Positions 53,556-61,755 of a DNA stretch of 64,000 nt are shown here, piece after piece. The notes beneath the pieces were generated by a model, which was not told the DNA's origin, made no database searches, and worked only from the letters and a program-made list of their open reading frames with translations. Source of the DNA: AC-32 sp038237925 (GTDB taxonomy: Bacteria > Actinomycetota > Thermoleophilia > Gaiellales > Gaiellaceae); NCBI GenBank assembly GCA_038237925.1, contig JBBRYF010000003.1, forward strand, positions 1 through 64,000, in the 5' to 3' direction. The translations under genes and the position numbers were made by a program. Every line of letters begins with the position of its first letter. The first letter of the stretch is position 1.

Positions 53556-54391
53556 GCGCAGCGCTCTCAGCCCGAGGCCTCGAGAAGCGCTACGGCCGGA
53601 CGACTGCGCTCGCCGGGGTCGACGTCGAGGTGGCTCAGGGCGAGCTCGTCGGCCTGCTCGGGCCAAACGGCGCCGGCAAGTCGACGCTGGTCAAGATCGC
53701 CTGCGGGCTGGTGCGGCCCACGCGCGGCCGGGCGGAGATCTGCGGCGCGCGTGCCGGCTCCCTGACGGCTCGCAGGAGCCTCGGCTACCTTGCGGAGCTC
53801 TTCCGCTTTCCCGGCTGGTACTCGGCCGACGAGGTGCTCGCGCTGCACCAGCGGCTGTCCGGTTCGACGGGAGGCGGCGGCGAGCGGGCGGAGCTGCTCG
53901 AGCTCGTCGGCCTCTCCGAGGCACGAGACCGCCGCGTCGAGGAAATGTCGAAGGGCATGCAGCAGCGGCTCGGGATCGCGCAAGCGCTGGTGGGCGCGCC
54001 ACCGCTCCTGCTCCTCGACGAGCCGACGAGCGCGCTCGACCCGGTCGGGCGTCGCACCGTGCGGCTGCTGCTCGAGGAGCTCCGCGGCCGTGGCACGTCG
54101 GTGCTGCTGAACTCGCACCTGCTGAGCGAGATCGAGCTGGTCTGCGACCGCGTCGTGATCCTCCTCCGCGGAGCGGTCGTCGCGGAAGGCTCGCCCGCCG
54201 ACCTCAGCCGTGCACGCGGGGTCGAGATCGAGACGGACGAGGGCACCCGCGTCTACGACGGGGGCCGCGAGGAGGTGCCGCGACTCGTAGCAGAGCTGGT
54301 CGCGGCCGGCCTGAAGGTCTACGGCGTGCGCGTGCTGACCTCGACGCTCGAGGAGACCTATCTCGAGGCGGTCGAAGGCGAGACGTCGTGA
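53552..54391 (+). CDS. ABC-2 type transporter, ATP-binding subunit
   Basis: A 279-residue ABC ATPase with Walker A GPNGAGKST (about 36-44), signature MSKGMQQRLGIAQAL (about 132), Walker B LLLLDEPTSALDP and the H-loop LNSHLLSEIE. It is of the type that pairs with ABC-2 permeases for efflux; the C-terminal 60 residues form the usual accessory domain. GTG 53552 overlaps the GNAT stop; its stop overlaps the permease start. The substrate is not predictable. Confidence 0.9.
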   Translation: MSAALSARGLEKRYGRTTALAGVDVEVAQGELVGLLGPNGAGKSTLVKIACGLVRPTRGRAEICGARAGSLTARRSLGYLAELFRFPGWYSADEVLALHQRLSGSTGGGGERAELLELVGLSEARDRRVEEMSKGMQQRLGIAQALVGAPPLLLLDEPTSALDPVGRRTVRLLLEELRGRGTSVLLNSHLLSEIELVCDRVVILLRGAVVAEGSPADLSRARGVEIETDEGTRVYDGGREEVPRLVAELVAAGLKVYGVRVLTSTLEETYLEAVEGETS

Positions 54392-55245
54392 GCGCGATCC
54401 CGACGATCGTCTTCTACGGCCTGCGCGAGGCGCTGCGGCGCAAGGTGTTTGCGGTCGTGCTGCTGCTCACGGCCGGCTTCCTGCTCCTGTACTGGCTCGC
54501 CAACCACTACGCGTTCCGCGACGTCCAGAGCATCACGCCTCCTCAAGGTGTGCCGATCGACTCGCGCACCTTCGCAGGGGCCTTCATCTTCGGGCTCGCG
54601 ATGTTCGCGACGCTCTTCCTGGGCGTCGTGCTCGCCATCTTCCTCACGCTCGGTGCGGTGCGCGGCGACGCCGAGCGGGGACTGCTGCAGCCGCTGATCG
54701 TGCGCCCGGTCGGTCGGCCGACGCTGCTGCTCGCGCGCTGGCTCGGCGCGATCGGGGTCTGCACGCCCTACGTGATCGGGGTCTACCTCGGCGCGATGTT
54801 GATCACCGGCCTCACGGGTCACTGGTGGCCAGACCACATCGTCGTTCCTGCGATCGAGCTCGCGGCCGGTGTCGCGATCGTCGCGGCGCTCTCGCTGCTC
54901 GGCTCGGTCTTCCTGACCGCGACCGCGAACGGAATCGCGATCTTCATGGTCTTCGGCGCGGGCCTCGTGGCCGGGCTGCTCGGGACGATCGGGCACGCCC
55001 TTTCGTCGCACACGCTCGAGCACGCGGCGACGGTGGCGGCCTGGATCGTCCCCTTCGAGGCCCTCTACCAGGACGCGCTGCGCGAGATCACAGCGAACAC
55101 GACCGGGCTGACTGGCTTCCTGCTCCAGCTCGGCCCCTTCGGCGGCGCCTACATCCATGGCGCTGGAGTTCGCATCTGGGCCTGCGCGTACCTGGTGTTG
55201 ATCGCGGTCGTCGCGGCGCTCGGCTTCTCGCGCCGGGATCTCTAG
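54388..55245 (+). CDS. ABC-2 type transporter, permease subunit
   Basis: A 285-residue membrane protein with about six helices: 16-40, 65-95 (FAGAFIFGLAMFATLFLGVVLAIFLTLGAV), 115-140, 155-180, 185-205 and 258-278. The loop after the second helix, GDAERGLLQPLIVRPVGRPTLLLARW, is characteristic of ABC-2 permeases (NosY type). It overlaps the ATPase gene by four bases and ends the long plus-strand operon that starts at the YCII gene. The rsgA gene ends one base away, convergent. Confidence 0.85.
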   Translation: MSAIPTIVFYGLREALRRKVFAVVLLLTAGFLLLYWLANHYAFRDVQSITPPQGVPIDSRTFAGAFIFGLAMFATLFLGVVLAIFLTLGAVRGDAERGLLQPLIVRPVGRPTLLLARWLGAIGVCTPYVIGVYLGAMLITGLTGHWWPDHIVVPAIELAAGVAIVAALSLLGSVFLTATANGIAIFMVFGAGLVAGLLGTIGHALSSHTLEHAATVAAWIVPFEALYQDALREITANTTGLTGFLLQLGPFGGAYIHGAGVRIWACAYLVLIAVVAALGFSRRDL

Positions 55246-55246
55246 C

Positions 55247-56278
55247 TCACCAGGACGTCTTGCGCAGACTGCGCGCGAAGGCGACCCGCTTCTTCTTCTC
55301 CTCCGAGCGGAGCCTCGCGTCCTGCTTGACCGCCAGGTGCCGAAGCTCCCGCTGCAGCAGCCGATAGCTGTCCAGCCGCTCGAGCGGCAGCGTCCCCTCG
55401 GCGATCGCCGCCTGCACGGCGCAGCCTGGCTCTTGCTCGTGCGCGCAATCGTTGAAGCGGCACTGAGCCGCGACCTCGTCCACGTCGGCGAAGGCGTCCT
55501 GGATGCCCTCGTCCGCATCCCACAGCTGCACCTCGCGCAGGCCCGGCGTGTCGACGAGCAGCGCGCCGCCCGGGAGTTGGAAGAGGTGGCGGCTGGAGGT
55601 CGTGTGACGGCCGCGTCCATCCTCGGCGATCTCCTTCGTCGCCTGCAGCTCCTCTCCGAGCAGCCGGTTCGCGAGGGTGGATTTTCCGACACCGGACGAA
55701 CCGAGCAGAGCAACCGTTTTCGCCGGGGCCAGGTACTGCGCGAGCTCGGCGAGCCCTTCGCCGGTGACGTTGCTGACGGCGTGCGCGGAGACGCCGAGCG
55801 CCACCTGCTCGACCTCGAGCAACGCAGCCTCGCGGTCAACGCACAGGTCGGCCTTCGTCAGCACGAGCACAGGGGTGGCTCCGCTCTCCCACGCAAGCGT
55901 CAGGTACCGCTCGAGCCTGCGTGGGTTCAGGTCGCCGTCCAGACCGCTGACGACGAAGACCGTGTCCAGGTTGGCGGCCACGACCTGTGCCTCGGTCTGG
56001 GACCAAGCGACCTTGCGCGAAAAGGCCGAGCGGCGCGGCAGCACCGCCTGGATCGTCTCGTCGCGCAGGGCGACCCAGTCGCCGACCGCCGGCAGCTCCG
56101 CGCCCGACGCAGCCTCGTGACGAAGGCGCCCCGCGAGCTGCACGCGCAACTCGCCGTGCTCGGTCAGCACGTCGAACGCACCGCGGTGCTGTGCAGCCAC
56201 GCGGGCGGGGATGCAGTTGTCATACGGCTCGAACGCGGCGGCGAAGCCATCGTCCCAACCGAGGTCGTTCAAGTTCAA
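55247..56278 (-). CDS. rsgA: Ribosome small-subunit-dependent GTPase A
   Basis: RsgA is a circularly permuted GTPase that helps late 30S maturation. The 343-residue protein has an N-terminal OB-fold (about 40-95), then G4 LVLTKADLC (about 147-155), G1 LLGSSGVGKSTLANRL (about 198-213), G2 near GRGRHTT, G3 LLVDTPGLRE, and a zinc module CRFNDCAHEQEPGC (about 277-290). The start is TTG at 56278 (MNLNDLGW), with AAGGAG 6-7 bp upstream. An 11-codon leader ORF lies 89 nt upstream (see separate entry). Confidence 0.93.
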   Translation of the reverse strand: MNLNDLGWDDGFAAAFEPYDNCIPARVAAQHRGAFDVLTEHGELRVQLAGRLRHEAASGAELPAVGDWVALRDETIQAVLPRRSAFSRKVAWSQTEAQVVAANLDTVFVVSGLDGDLNPRRLERYLTLAWESGATPVLVLTKADLCVDREAALLEVEQVALGVSAHAVSNVTGEGLAELAQYLAPAKTVALLGSSGVGKSTLANRLLGEELQATKEIAEDGRGRHTTSSRHLFQLPGGALLVDTPGLREVQLWDADEGIQDAFADVDEVAAQCRFNDCAHEQEPGCAVQAAIAEGTLPLERLDSYRLLQRELRHLAVKQDARLRSEEKKKRVAFARSLRKTSW

Positions 56279-56367
56279 GCGAGTCTCCTTCCGGATCGAG
56301 ATAACGGACCGGGCGGGCCCGAGGCCGGAAGCTCGCTACGAAGGTGTGCTGCGGCTAGCCGGGAGCC

Positions 56368-56403
56368 TCAGGCTCTGCGACCGGAGGGTGCAATCGTCGT
56401 CAT
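56368..56403 (-). promoter_or_regulatory. Candidate leader peptide ORF upstream of rsgA
   Basis: On the minus strand an ATG at 56403 is preceded by AAAGGAGGTG, a perfect Shine-Dalgarno, and opens an 11-residue frame (MTTIAPSGRRA) ending at TGA 56368-56370. The stop codon sits in the centre of an inverted repeat, GAGCC-TGA-GGCTC (56364-56376). The remaining 89 nt to the rsgA TTG carry a second, weaker site. A ribosome stalling or terminating at this ORF could alter folding of the rsgA leader. That would suit a gene sensing 30S supply, but it is inference. Confidence 0.5.
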
Positions 56404-56449
56404 CACGCACCTCCTTTGCCGAAAACAGCGAACCGACGCAGGGTACCCG

Positions 56450-58798
56450 CTAGCGCAGACGCCGTAAAGCAGCGCCGAGGGACTGCTTCGTCTTGAGCAC
56501 GCCCTCGAAGAGGTCGCCGTGCTCGGCGATCCGCTGGCGGACCACGTCCATCGTGAACGCGCCGAGCTCGAGCGACTCGTCGACCTCTTCCCAGCGCAGC
56601 GGGGTCGAGACGGGTGCGCCCGCGTGCGGCCGCACCGAGTAGACCGAGGCGATCGTCTTGCCCTCGCCGTTCTGGTTCGCGTCGATCAGCACGCCCTTTC
56701 GCTTCGACTTCGTCCACTCCGTGGTGACGAGCCCGCGGTGCGTCGACGCTAGGGCGCGCGCGACGATCTCGGCGAACTCGCGCGTGTCGTCGTACGTGTG
56801 CCGCCGTTCGAGCGGCACGAGCACGTGGATCCCGTCGGCGCCGCTCGTCTTCGGGAACGACTCTAGCCCGAGGGCGTCGAGCGCCTCCTTCACGAGCAGG
56901 GCCACCTGCACGGTCTCGGGGAAGCCGACGTCGGCCGCGGGGTCGAGATCGAAGAGCACGAAGTCGGGCCGGTCGAGCTTGTCGACTCGGGAATACCACG
57001 TGTTCAGATCGATGCAGCCCATGTTCACCATCCACAGCAGCGCAAGCTCGTCGTTCACGAGCGGCGCGTCGATGCGTCGGCGCTGCCGCGCCTTGTCGCG
57101 GGTCGTCACCTCGAGGCTCACTGTCTCGATCCAGTCGGGCATCCCCGCCGGCGCGTCCTTCTGGAAGAAGTGCTTCCCCTGCCAGCCGTCGGGATAGCGC
57201 TTCATCGTGAACGGTCGGCCGCGGATATGCGGGAGCACCACCGGCGCCACGTCACGATAGAACCCGAGCAGGTCGCCCTTGTTGATGCCCTCGTCGGGCC
57301 AGAACTCCTTGTCGAGATTCGAGAGCCGCAGGACATGCTTGCCACGTTTGATCGTGTCGGGGATCGGGGCCAGCGATTCGCCGGGGAGCTCGCGCCGGAC
57401 CTCGCTCGCGTCCTTGTCCTCGCGCAGGCCCTGGTAGACCGGCGCGCGCAGGCGGCCGTCGTGCGTCCATTCCGCGAACGAGACCTCGGCGACGAGCTTC
57501 GGCTCGACCCAGACGACGTCGTCCTTCCGAACCCGTGGCATCTTCGGCGTCTTGGGGAACGGCGACGCCTCGCGCTCGAGCGGCTTCAGCTTCTTCAGGA
57601 TCCGCTCGATCTCTGCCTCGTCGAAGCCGGTACCGACGTTGCCGGTCCACTCGAGCCCGTCGGGGCCGTTCGTCGCCAAGACGAGCGAGCCGAACGACCA
57701 CTCACGGCGCCCCTTGCCCCGGGTGTAGCCGGCGATCACGAACTCCTGCTCACCGTGCGTCTTGAACTTGAGCCAGTCGCGCGAGCGCTTGCCCGGGAGG
57801 TAGCGCGAGTCGAGGCGCTTGCCCATGATCCCTTCGAGCCGCCGCTCCTCCGCCGCGCGCAGCAGCGCCTTCCCGTCGTCGAACGACTCCGAGAACTGGG
57901 TCGTGCGGTTGCGCCCGTCGAGCAGCTTCTTCAGCCGCTTGCGCCGCTCCGAGAGCGGGAGGTCGATCACCGGCACACCGTCGACCTCGAGCAGGTCGAA
58001 GACGTAGTAGACGATCGGCGTCCCGGCCTTCGACTGCTGCATCGCCGAGAAGCTCGGCCGGCCCTCCTCGTCGAGCGCGCAGACCTCGCCGTCGACGACG
58101 CAATCAGGCGTCTTCAGCGCCTTGGCGAGCTCCTTTGCCACGTTGGCGAACCGCTCGGTGTAGTCCTGGGCCTTGCGCGTGCGCAGCTCGGCCTCGCCGC
58201 CGGCCACGCGCGCGAGGATGCGGTAACCGTCCCACTTGATCTCGTACACCCAGTCGCCGGTGCGCGGCATGTTCTCCTCGCGCTCGAGCGAGGCGAGCAT
58301 GGGCTTGTACGAACGCCGCGGTGACGAGGCGGCAGGAGTGCCCTCGTCGCGCTTGCGCATCAGCAGCCAGTTCTTCTCGTCGCCGCCGAGCTTCGCCGGG
58401 ACGAGCGTCCACAGGCCTTCGAGCTTCTTGCCGTGGAGACGAACGGTCAGGCCGCCGTCGCGCTTCTCCTCGAGGAGCTCGTAGGTGCCCGAGTCCCAGA
58501 TCTCGACCGTTCCCGCGCCGTACTGGCCCTTCGGGATCTCGCCCGCGAAGGTCGCATAGTCGAGCGGATGATCCTCGACGTGAACCGCCAGGTGGCGCTC
58601 GCCCGGCTCGAGCGGCACGCCCTTCGGCACCGCCCAGCTCGCGAGCGCGCCGTCGCGTTCGAGCCGGAAGTCGTAGTGCAGCCGCCGGGCGTCGTGGCGC
58701 TGGACGACGAAGATCGGCTGCTTCGCCCGGCGCTTGCCGCTGAAGGGCTCGGGTGTCTTCTTCGGGTCGCGTTTCTGCTCGTACTCGCGGAGGCTCAC
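56450..58798 (-). CDS. ligD: Multifunctional ATP-dependent DNA ligase LigD
   Basis: A 782-residue NHEJ ligase. Order of modules: 3'-phosphoesterase (about 30-165, QRHDARRLHYDFRLERDG and HVEDHPLDYATFAGEIPKGQYG), ATP-dependent ligase (about 175-470, nucleotidyl lysine in EIKWDGYRILAR, then GEVCALDEEG and EGIMGKRL), and a C-terminal polymerase/primase (about 490-782, LSNLDKEFWPDEG, VLFDLDPA, KTSGADGIHVLVPLERRH and KTIASVYSVRP). This PE-Lig-Pol order differs from the mycobacterial Pol-PE-Lig. GTG 58798 overlaps the stop of the ku remnant (GTGA), the usual coupling of these partners. Confidence 0.95.
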   Translation of the reverse strand: MSLREYEQKRDPKKTPEPFSGKRRAKQPIFVVQRHDARRLHYDFRLERDGALASWAVPKGVPLEPGERHLAVHVEDHPLDYATFAGEIPKGQYGAGTVEIWDSGTYELLEEKRDGGLTVRLHGKKLEGLWTLVPAKLGGDEKNWLLMRKRDEGTPAASSPRRSYKPMLASLEREENMPRTGDWVYEIKWDGYRILARVAGGEAELRTRKAQDYTERFANVAKELAKALKTPDCVVDGEVCALDEEGRPSFSAMQQSKAGTPIVYYVFDLLEVDGVPVIDLPLSERRKRLKKLLDGRNRTTQFSESFDDGKALLRAAEERRLEGIMGKRLDSRYLPGKRSRDWLKFKTHGEQEFVIAGYTRGKGRREWSFGSLVLATNGPDGLEWTGNVGTGFDEAEIERILKKLKPLEREASPFPKTPKMPRVRKDDVVWVEPKLVAEVSFAEWTHDGRLRAPVYQGLREDKDASEVRRELPGESLAPIPDTIKRGKHVLRLSNLDKEFWPDEGINKGDLLGFYRDVAPVVLPHIRGRPFTMKRYPDGWQGKHFFQKDAPAGMPDWIETVSLEVTTRDKARQRRRIDAPLVNDELALLWMVNMGCIDLNTWYSRVDKLDRPDFVLFDLDPAADVGFPETVQVALLVKEALDALGLESFPKTSGADGIHVLVPLERRHTYDDTREFAEIVARALASTHRGLVTTEWTKSKRKGVLIDANQNGEGKTIASVYSVRPHAGAPVSTPLRWEEVDESLELGAFTMDVVRQRIAEHGDLFEGVLKTKQSLGAALRRLR

Positions 58799-58962
58799 GA
58801 GGCCTCTTTAGCGCGCACCCGCTTCTTCGGCTTCGCCTTCCGCGTCCGCTGCGTCTTCTCGACCGACTCGCGGAGCTCCTTCGACTGCGTCGCGCTGAAC
58901 ATGCGCACGGGCACGCTGACGAGGCCGAACGAGATCGTCCCGGTCCAGAGCGATCGCGCCAT
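58795..58962 (-). pseudogene. Ku gene reduced to its N- and C-terminal ends
   Basis: The frame starts ATG 58962 with an unmistakable Ku N-terminus (MARSLWTGTISFGLVSVPVR, then MFSATQSKELR; residues 1-31) and then jumps to a basic tail (ESVEKTQRTRKAKPKKRVR..., residues 32-55) like the C-terminus of bacterial Ku. The roughly 200-230 residues between, including the DNA-encircling core, are absent. The reading frame is kept and the stop still overlaps the ligD start, so this is a clean in-frame internal deletion or an assembly collapse. The product could not bind DNA ends as Ku does. Confidence 0.8.
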
Positions 58963-59074
58963 GCAGGCCTCGTACCCGTTTGCCGTGGTTTGCATCCACC
59001 GCGACTGGAAATACACTTCGCGACTCAGGGTCGTACGTCTTTCAAAGCTTCTCCACCTAACGGGGGGTTAGGGT

Positions 59075-59099
59075 CGAGGCCGGCTACAAGCCGGCCTCG
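59075..59099. terminator. 10-bp hairpin downstream of accA / upstream of the ku remnant
   Basis: CGAGGCCGGC (59075-59084), loop TACAA, GCCGGCCTCG (59090-59099) form a perfect 10-bp stem in the 202-bp gap between the accA 3' end (59165) and the ku remnant start (58962). It would suit a terminator at the end of the fab/acc operon reading leftward; no U-run follows on either strand. Confidence 0.55.
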
Positions 59100-59114
59100 G
59101 CATGTGTACGACCG

Positions 59115-59143
59115 GGGGATAAGCCTGTGGAAGATGTGGAAAA
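59115..59143 (-). promoter_or_regulatory. Cluster of DnaA-box-like 9-mers
   Basis: Read on the minus strand, TTTTCCACA (59135-59143) is directly followed by TCTTCCACA (59126-59134), and GGCTTATCCCC lies next to them. The first matches the DnaA consensus TTWTNCACA exactly, the second has one mismatch. They lie in the intergenic gap 3' of accA. No dnaA, dnaN or other origin genes are in the window, so this is a DnaA-binding candidate or chance, not an origin. Confidence 0.35.
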
Positions 59144-59164
59144 GAGCCGCTCAGCCCGCGGTTT

Positions 59165-60106
59165 CTAGCGGGTTACGGGCACTTGGCCGATAGTGCGGAA
59201 TCGCACACGGCGCTGCCTGCGAAGCTCTTCGCCCGACTGGCCCTCGAACAGCTCCAGCGATTCGGCCAGGGCCTCGCCCAGCAGCCGCGCGGCCTCGTCG
59301 GCGTCGGTGTGCGCCCCACCCTCGGGCTCCGGGACGACCGCGTCGATCACGCCGAGCTCCAGGCAGTGCGCCGCATCCGGCTTGAACGCGGCCGCCGCCT
59401 TGCGCGCCTGGCCCGCGTCGCGCCAGAGGATCGCCGCGCAGCCCTCGGGCGAGATCACGGTGTAGATCGCATTCTCCTGCATCAGCACGCGATCGGCCAG
59501 CGCGGTCGCGATCGCGCCGCCCGAGCCTCCTTCGCCGATCACGCAGGTGACGACCGGGACGTGCAGCCGCGACATCAGCGCCTGCGAGCGCGCGATCGCG
59601 CCGCCCTGGCCGTGCTGCTCTGCGGTCACGCCCGGGTAGGCGCCGGGAATGTCGACGAGGCTGAGCAGTGGGAAGCCGTGCCGGTCGGCGAGCTCCATCG
59701 CCCGCATCGCCTTGCCGTAGCCCTCGGGATTGGCCATGCCGAAGTTGCGCCGGGTGCGCTCCTTCACGTCGCGCCCTTTCTGGTTGCCGACGAGCACCAC
59801 CGTCCGGCCGCGGAAGCGCCCGATCCCGGCGACGAGCGCCGCGTCGTCAGCGTGATGGTGGTCGCCGTGGAGCTCGAACCAGTCCTCGAGCAGCCGCTCG
59901 ACGTAGTCCAGCGTGTACGGGCGGTCAGGGTTGCGCGCGAGCTCGACGGAGCGCCAGATCTCCTCGTCGCTCGGCTCGGCGACGATCCGGTCGAGCTGCT
60001 TCTGGAGCCGTTCGAGCTCGCCCGAGAGCCGCGCGCCGCGCAGCAGCGGCAGGCTCCGCAGCCGGGACAGCTGGTCCCGCAGCCTCAGCTCGGCCTCACC
60101 TGCCAT
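59165..60106 (-). CDS. accA: Acetyl-CoA carboxylase carboxyltransferase subunit alpha
   Basis: With AccD this subunit transfers CO2 from biotin to acetyl-CoA, giving malonyl-CoA for fatty acid synthesis. The 313-residue crotonase-fold protein has ARNPDRPYTLDYVERLLEDWFELHGD (about 58-83), GNQKGRDVKERTRRNFGMANPEGYGKAMRAM, DIPGAYPGVTAEQHGQGGAIARS and VIGEGGSGGAIATALADRVLM (about 193-213), which contribute the oxyanion holes. Length is normal. ATG 60106 lies within the last codons of accD (11-bp overlap), the standard coupling. Confidence 0.95.
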   Translation of the reverse strand: MAGEAELRLRDQLSRLRSLPLLRGARLSGELERLQKQLDRIVAEPSDEEIWRSVELARNPDRPYTLDYVERLLEDWFELHGDHHHADDAALVAGIGRFRGRTVVLVGNQKGRDVKERTRRNFGMANPEGYGKAMRAMELADRHGFPLLSLVDIPGAYPGVTAEQHGQGGAIARSQALMSRLHVPVVTCVIGEGGSGGAIATALADRVLMQENAIYTVISPEGCAAILWRDAGQARKAAAAFKPDAAHCLELGVIDAVVPEPEGGAHTDADEAARLLGEALAESLELFEGQSGEELRRQRRVRFRTIGQVPVTR

Positions 60107-60947
60107 CGGCAAAGAGGCGTAGCAGCCGGCCCAGCGTGGGGCGCAGCTCGGGTCGGGGGACGATGGCGTCGATGTGGCCGTGACGGTAGTTGGCCTCCGC
60201 GAGGCCGAAGTCCTCGGGCAGCTTCTCACGCGTGGTCTGCTGCACCACGCGCGGGCCGGTGAACGAGAGCAGCGCGCCCGGCTCGGCCACGAGCACGTCG
60301 CCGAGGCTCGCAAAGCTCGCCAGCACGCCGGCCGTCGTCGGGTGCGCCATCACGCTGATCAGTGTGCCGCCCGAGTCGTGCAGGTCCTCGACGGCGCACA
60401 CCGTCTTCGGCAGCTGCATCAGCGAGAGGATCCCCTCCTGCATGCGCGCGCCGCCGGTGGTCGTCACGGATACGAGCGGGACGCCGCGCTCGGCCGCACC
60501 CTCGCAGGCGCGCGCGAACTTCTCGCCGACGACGCGGCCCATCGAGCCGCCCATGAAGCCGAACTCCATCACGGCGAGCTGGCACGGGCGGTCCTCGATC
60601 GCCGCGCGGCCGATCACCATCGCCTCGCCGAGACCGGTCGAGAGCTCCGCCTCCGCGAGCCGCTCGGTGTAGGGCCGGAGGTCGAAGAATTCGAGCGGGT
60701 CGTCCGACCGCAGCTCGGCCGCCTCCTCCACAAAGCTGTCCTCGTCGGTGAGCTGCCGGATCCGCTCGCGTGCGTGGACGGGGAAGTGGTGGCCGCAGTG
60801 CGGGCAGACGTTCAGGTGCTCCGCGAGCTCGTCGTCGCGGTAGTGCGAACCGCACTTCGGGCACGTGTTCGGGTGCGGACGCCCGCCGTCTTCGGTCGGT
60901 GCGTGCCGGTGCTCGATAGAGACGTCGATGCGTTCGGACACGAGCAT
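60096..60947 (-). CDS. accD: Acetyl-CoA carboxylase carboxyltransferase subunit beta
   Basis: Partner of AccA in the heterotetrameric carboxyltransferase. The 283-residue protein carries the N-terminal zinc ribbon CPKCGSHY ... CPHCGHHF (about 29-54), then LRPYTERLAEAE, and the crotonase core GFMGGSMGRVVGEKFARACE, VTTTGGARMQEGILSLMQL (about 163-181), SVMAHPTTAGVLASFASLGD and EPGALLSFTGPRV. ATG 60947 is 31 bp after the ureohydrolase stop. Confidence 0.96.
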   Translation of the reverse strand: MLVSERIDVSIEHRHAPTEDGGRPHPNTCPKCGSHYRDDELAEHLNVCPHCGHHFPVHARERIRQLTDEDSFVEEAAELRSDDPLEFFDLRPYTERLAEAELSTGLGEAMVIGRAAIEDRPCQLAVMEFGFMGGSMGRVVGEKFARACEGAAERGVPLVSVTTTGGARMQEGILSLMQLPKTVCAVEDLHDSGGTLISVMAHPTTAGVLASFASLGDVLVAEPGALLSFTGPRVVQQTTREKLPEDFGLAEANYRHGHIDAIVPRPELRPTLGRLLRLFADGR

Positions 60948-60978
60948 GCGAGTTTAGACCCGCCGCCCGGAGCCGGAG

Positions 60979-61755
60979 CTACAGCCCGAGCGCCAGCGCG
61001 AGCCGGGTCAGCGGCTCCACGTTCGCCGGCTCGACAGCAAGCCCGCTGAAGCCGGCGCCGAGAACCGGCGCGTGCTCGCGGACCCGGCGCAGCAGCTCTT
61101 CGACCTCGGCGAGTGTCAGCCCGCCCGGCTCCGGCATGAACGGGTGGATCTCTCCGGGCTCGAGCGAGTCGACATCGAGCGCCACGTACACGCCCTCGGT
61201 TCCCTCGAGCGCCCGCTCGAGGCCTTCGGGGCCGGTGGGCAGTCCGATCGCCGCGATGTAGTCGCGCTCCGGTGGGTCGAGGCTCCGCGCGCCCAGCAAG
61301 ATCGTGTCCTCGGGCTCAACCGCGCCGGAGTCGAGGATCATCCGCAGCGGCATCCCCCAGGCGTTTCCGGACGGCGAGCTCTCGGGCGTGTTCAGGTCGC
61401 CGTGAGCGTCGAACCAGACGAGCCCGAGGCGGCCGCTCCGCGCGGAGAGCGCCTCCACCGCACCGATATGCGCGCAGCAACAGCCGCCGAGGATCAGCGG
61501 CCGCTCGGGCAGGTCGATCGCGACCGCGAGTGTCTGCTCGTCCAGCGTCTCCTCCTCGACGACCGCCGCCTCAGGGTACGGCAGCGGCAGACGCGCGGCC
61601 TCCGCCATCGACTCGCCGCCTTCCCCCCAGGCCTGTGGGACGCGCACGAGCCCAGCCCCGAACTCGCGCCCGCAGGCGTGGCACTCGTAGCCGGGGCCGA
61701 TCGCGACGGCGGTGAAGCCGCGGCAGTCGGGACAGCGGGCGCGGAGCCGGCTCAC
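60979..61755 (-). CDS. Arginase/agmatinase-family protein with N-terminal zinc ribbon
   Basis: A 258-residue ureohydrolase-fold protein. The first 30 residues form a zinc ribbon (CPDC ... CHAC, residues about 8-28), not found in ordinary arginases. Of the manganese motifs, WFDAHGDLNTP (DAHxD, about 128-132) is intact, the GGDHS motif is replaced by GGCCCAHIGAV (about 99-109), and SxDxDxxDP is LDVDSLEP with the last Asp replaced by Glu. A complete dinuclear metal site is doubtful, so catalytic activity is uncertain. GTG start overlaps the GNAT stop by four bases, inside the fab/acc operon. Confidence 0.82.
   Translation of the reverse strand: MSRLRARCPDCRGFTAVAIGPGYECHACGREFGAGLVRVPQAWGEGGESMAEAARLPLPYPEAAVVEEETLDEQTLAVAIDLPERPLILGGCCCAHIGAVEALSARSGRLGLVWFDAHGDLNTPESSPSGNAWGMPLRMILDSGAVEPEDTILLGARSLDPPERDYIAAIGLPTGPEGLERALEGTEGVYVALDVDSLEPGEIHPFMPEPGGLTLAEVEELLRRVREHAPVLGAGFSGLAVEPANVEPLTRLALALGL

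Noticed and set aside
59115..59143. Replication origin
   Set aside because: Only one consensus and one near-consensus DnaA box, no AT-rich unwinding stretch, and no dnaA, dnaN or rpmH nearby.
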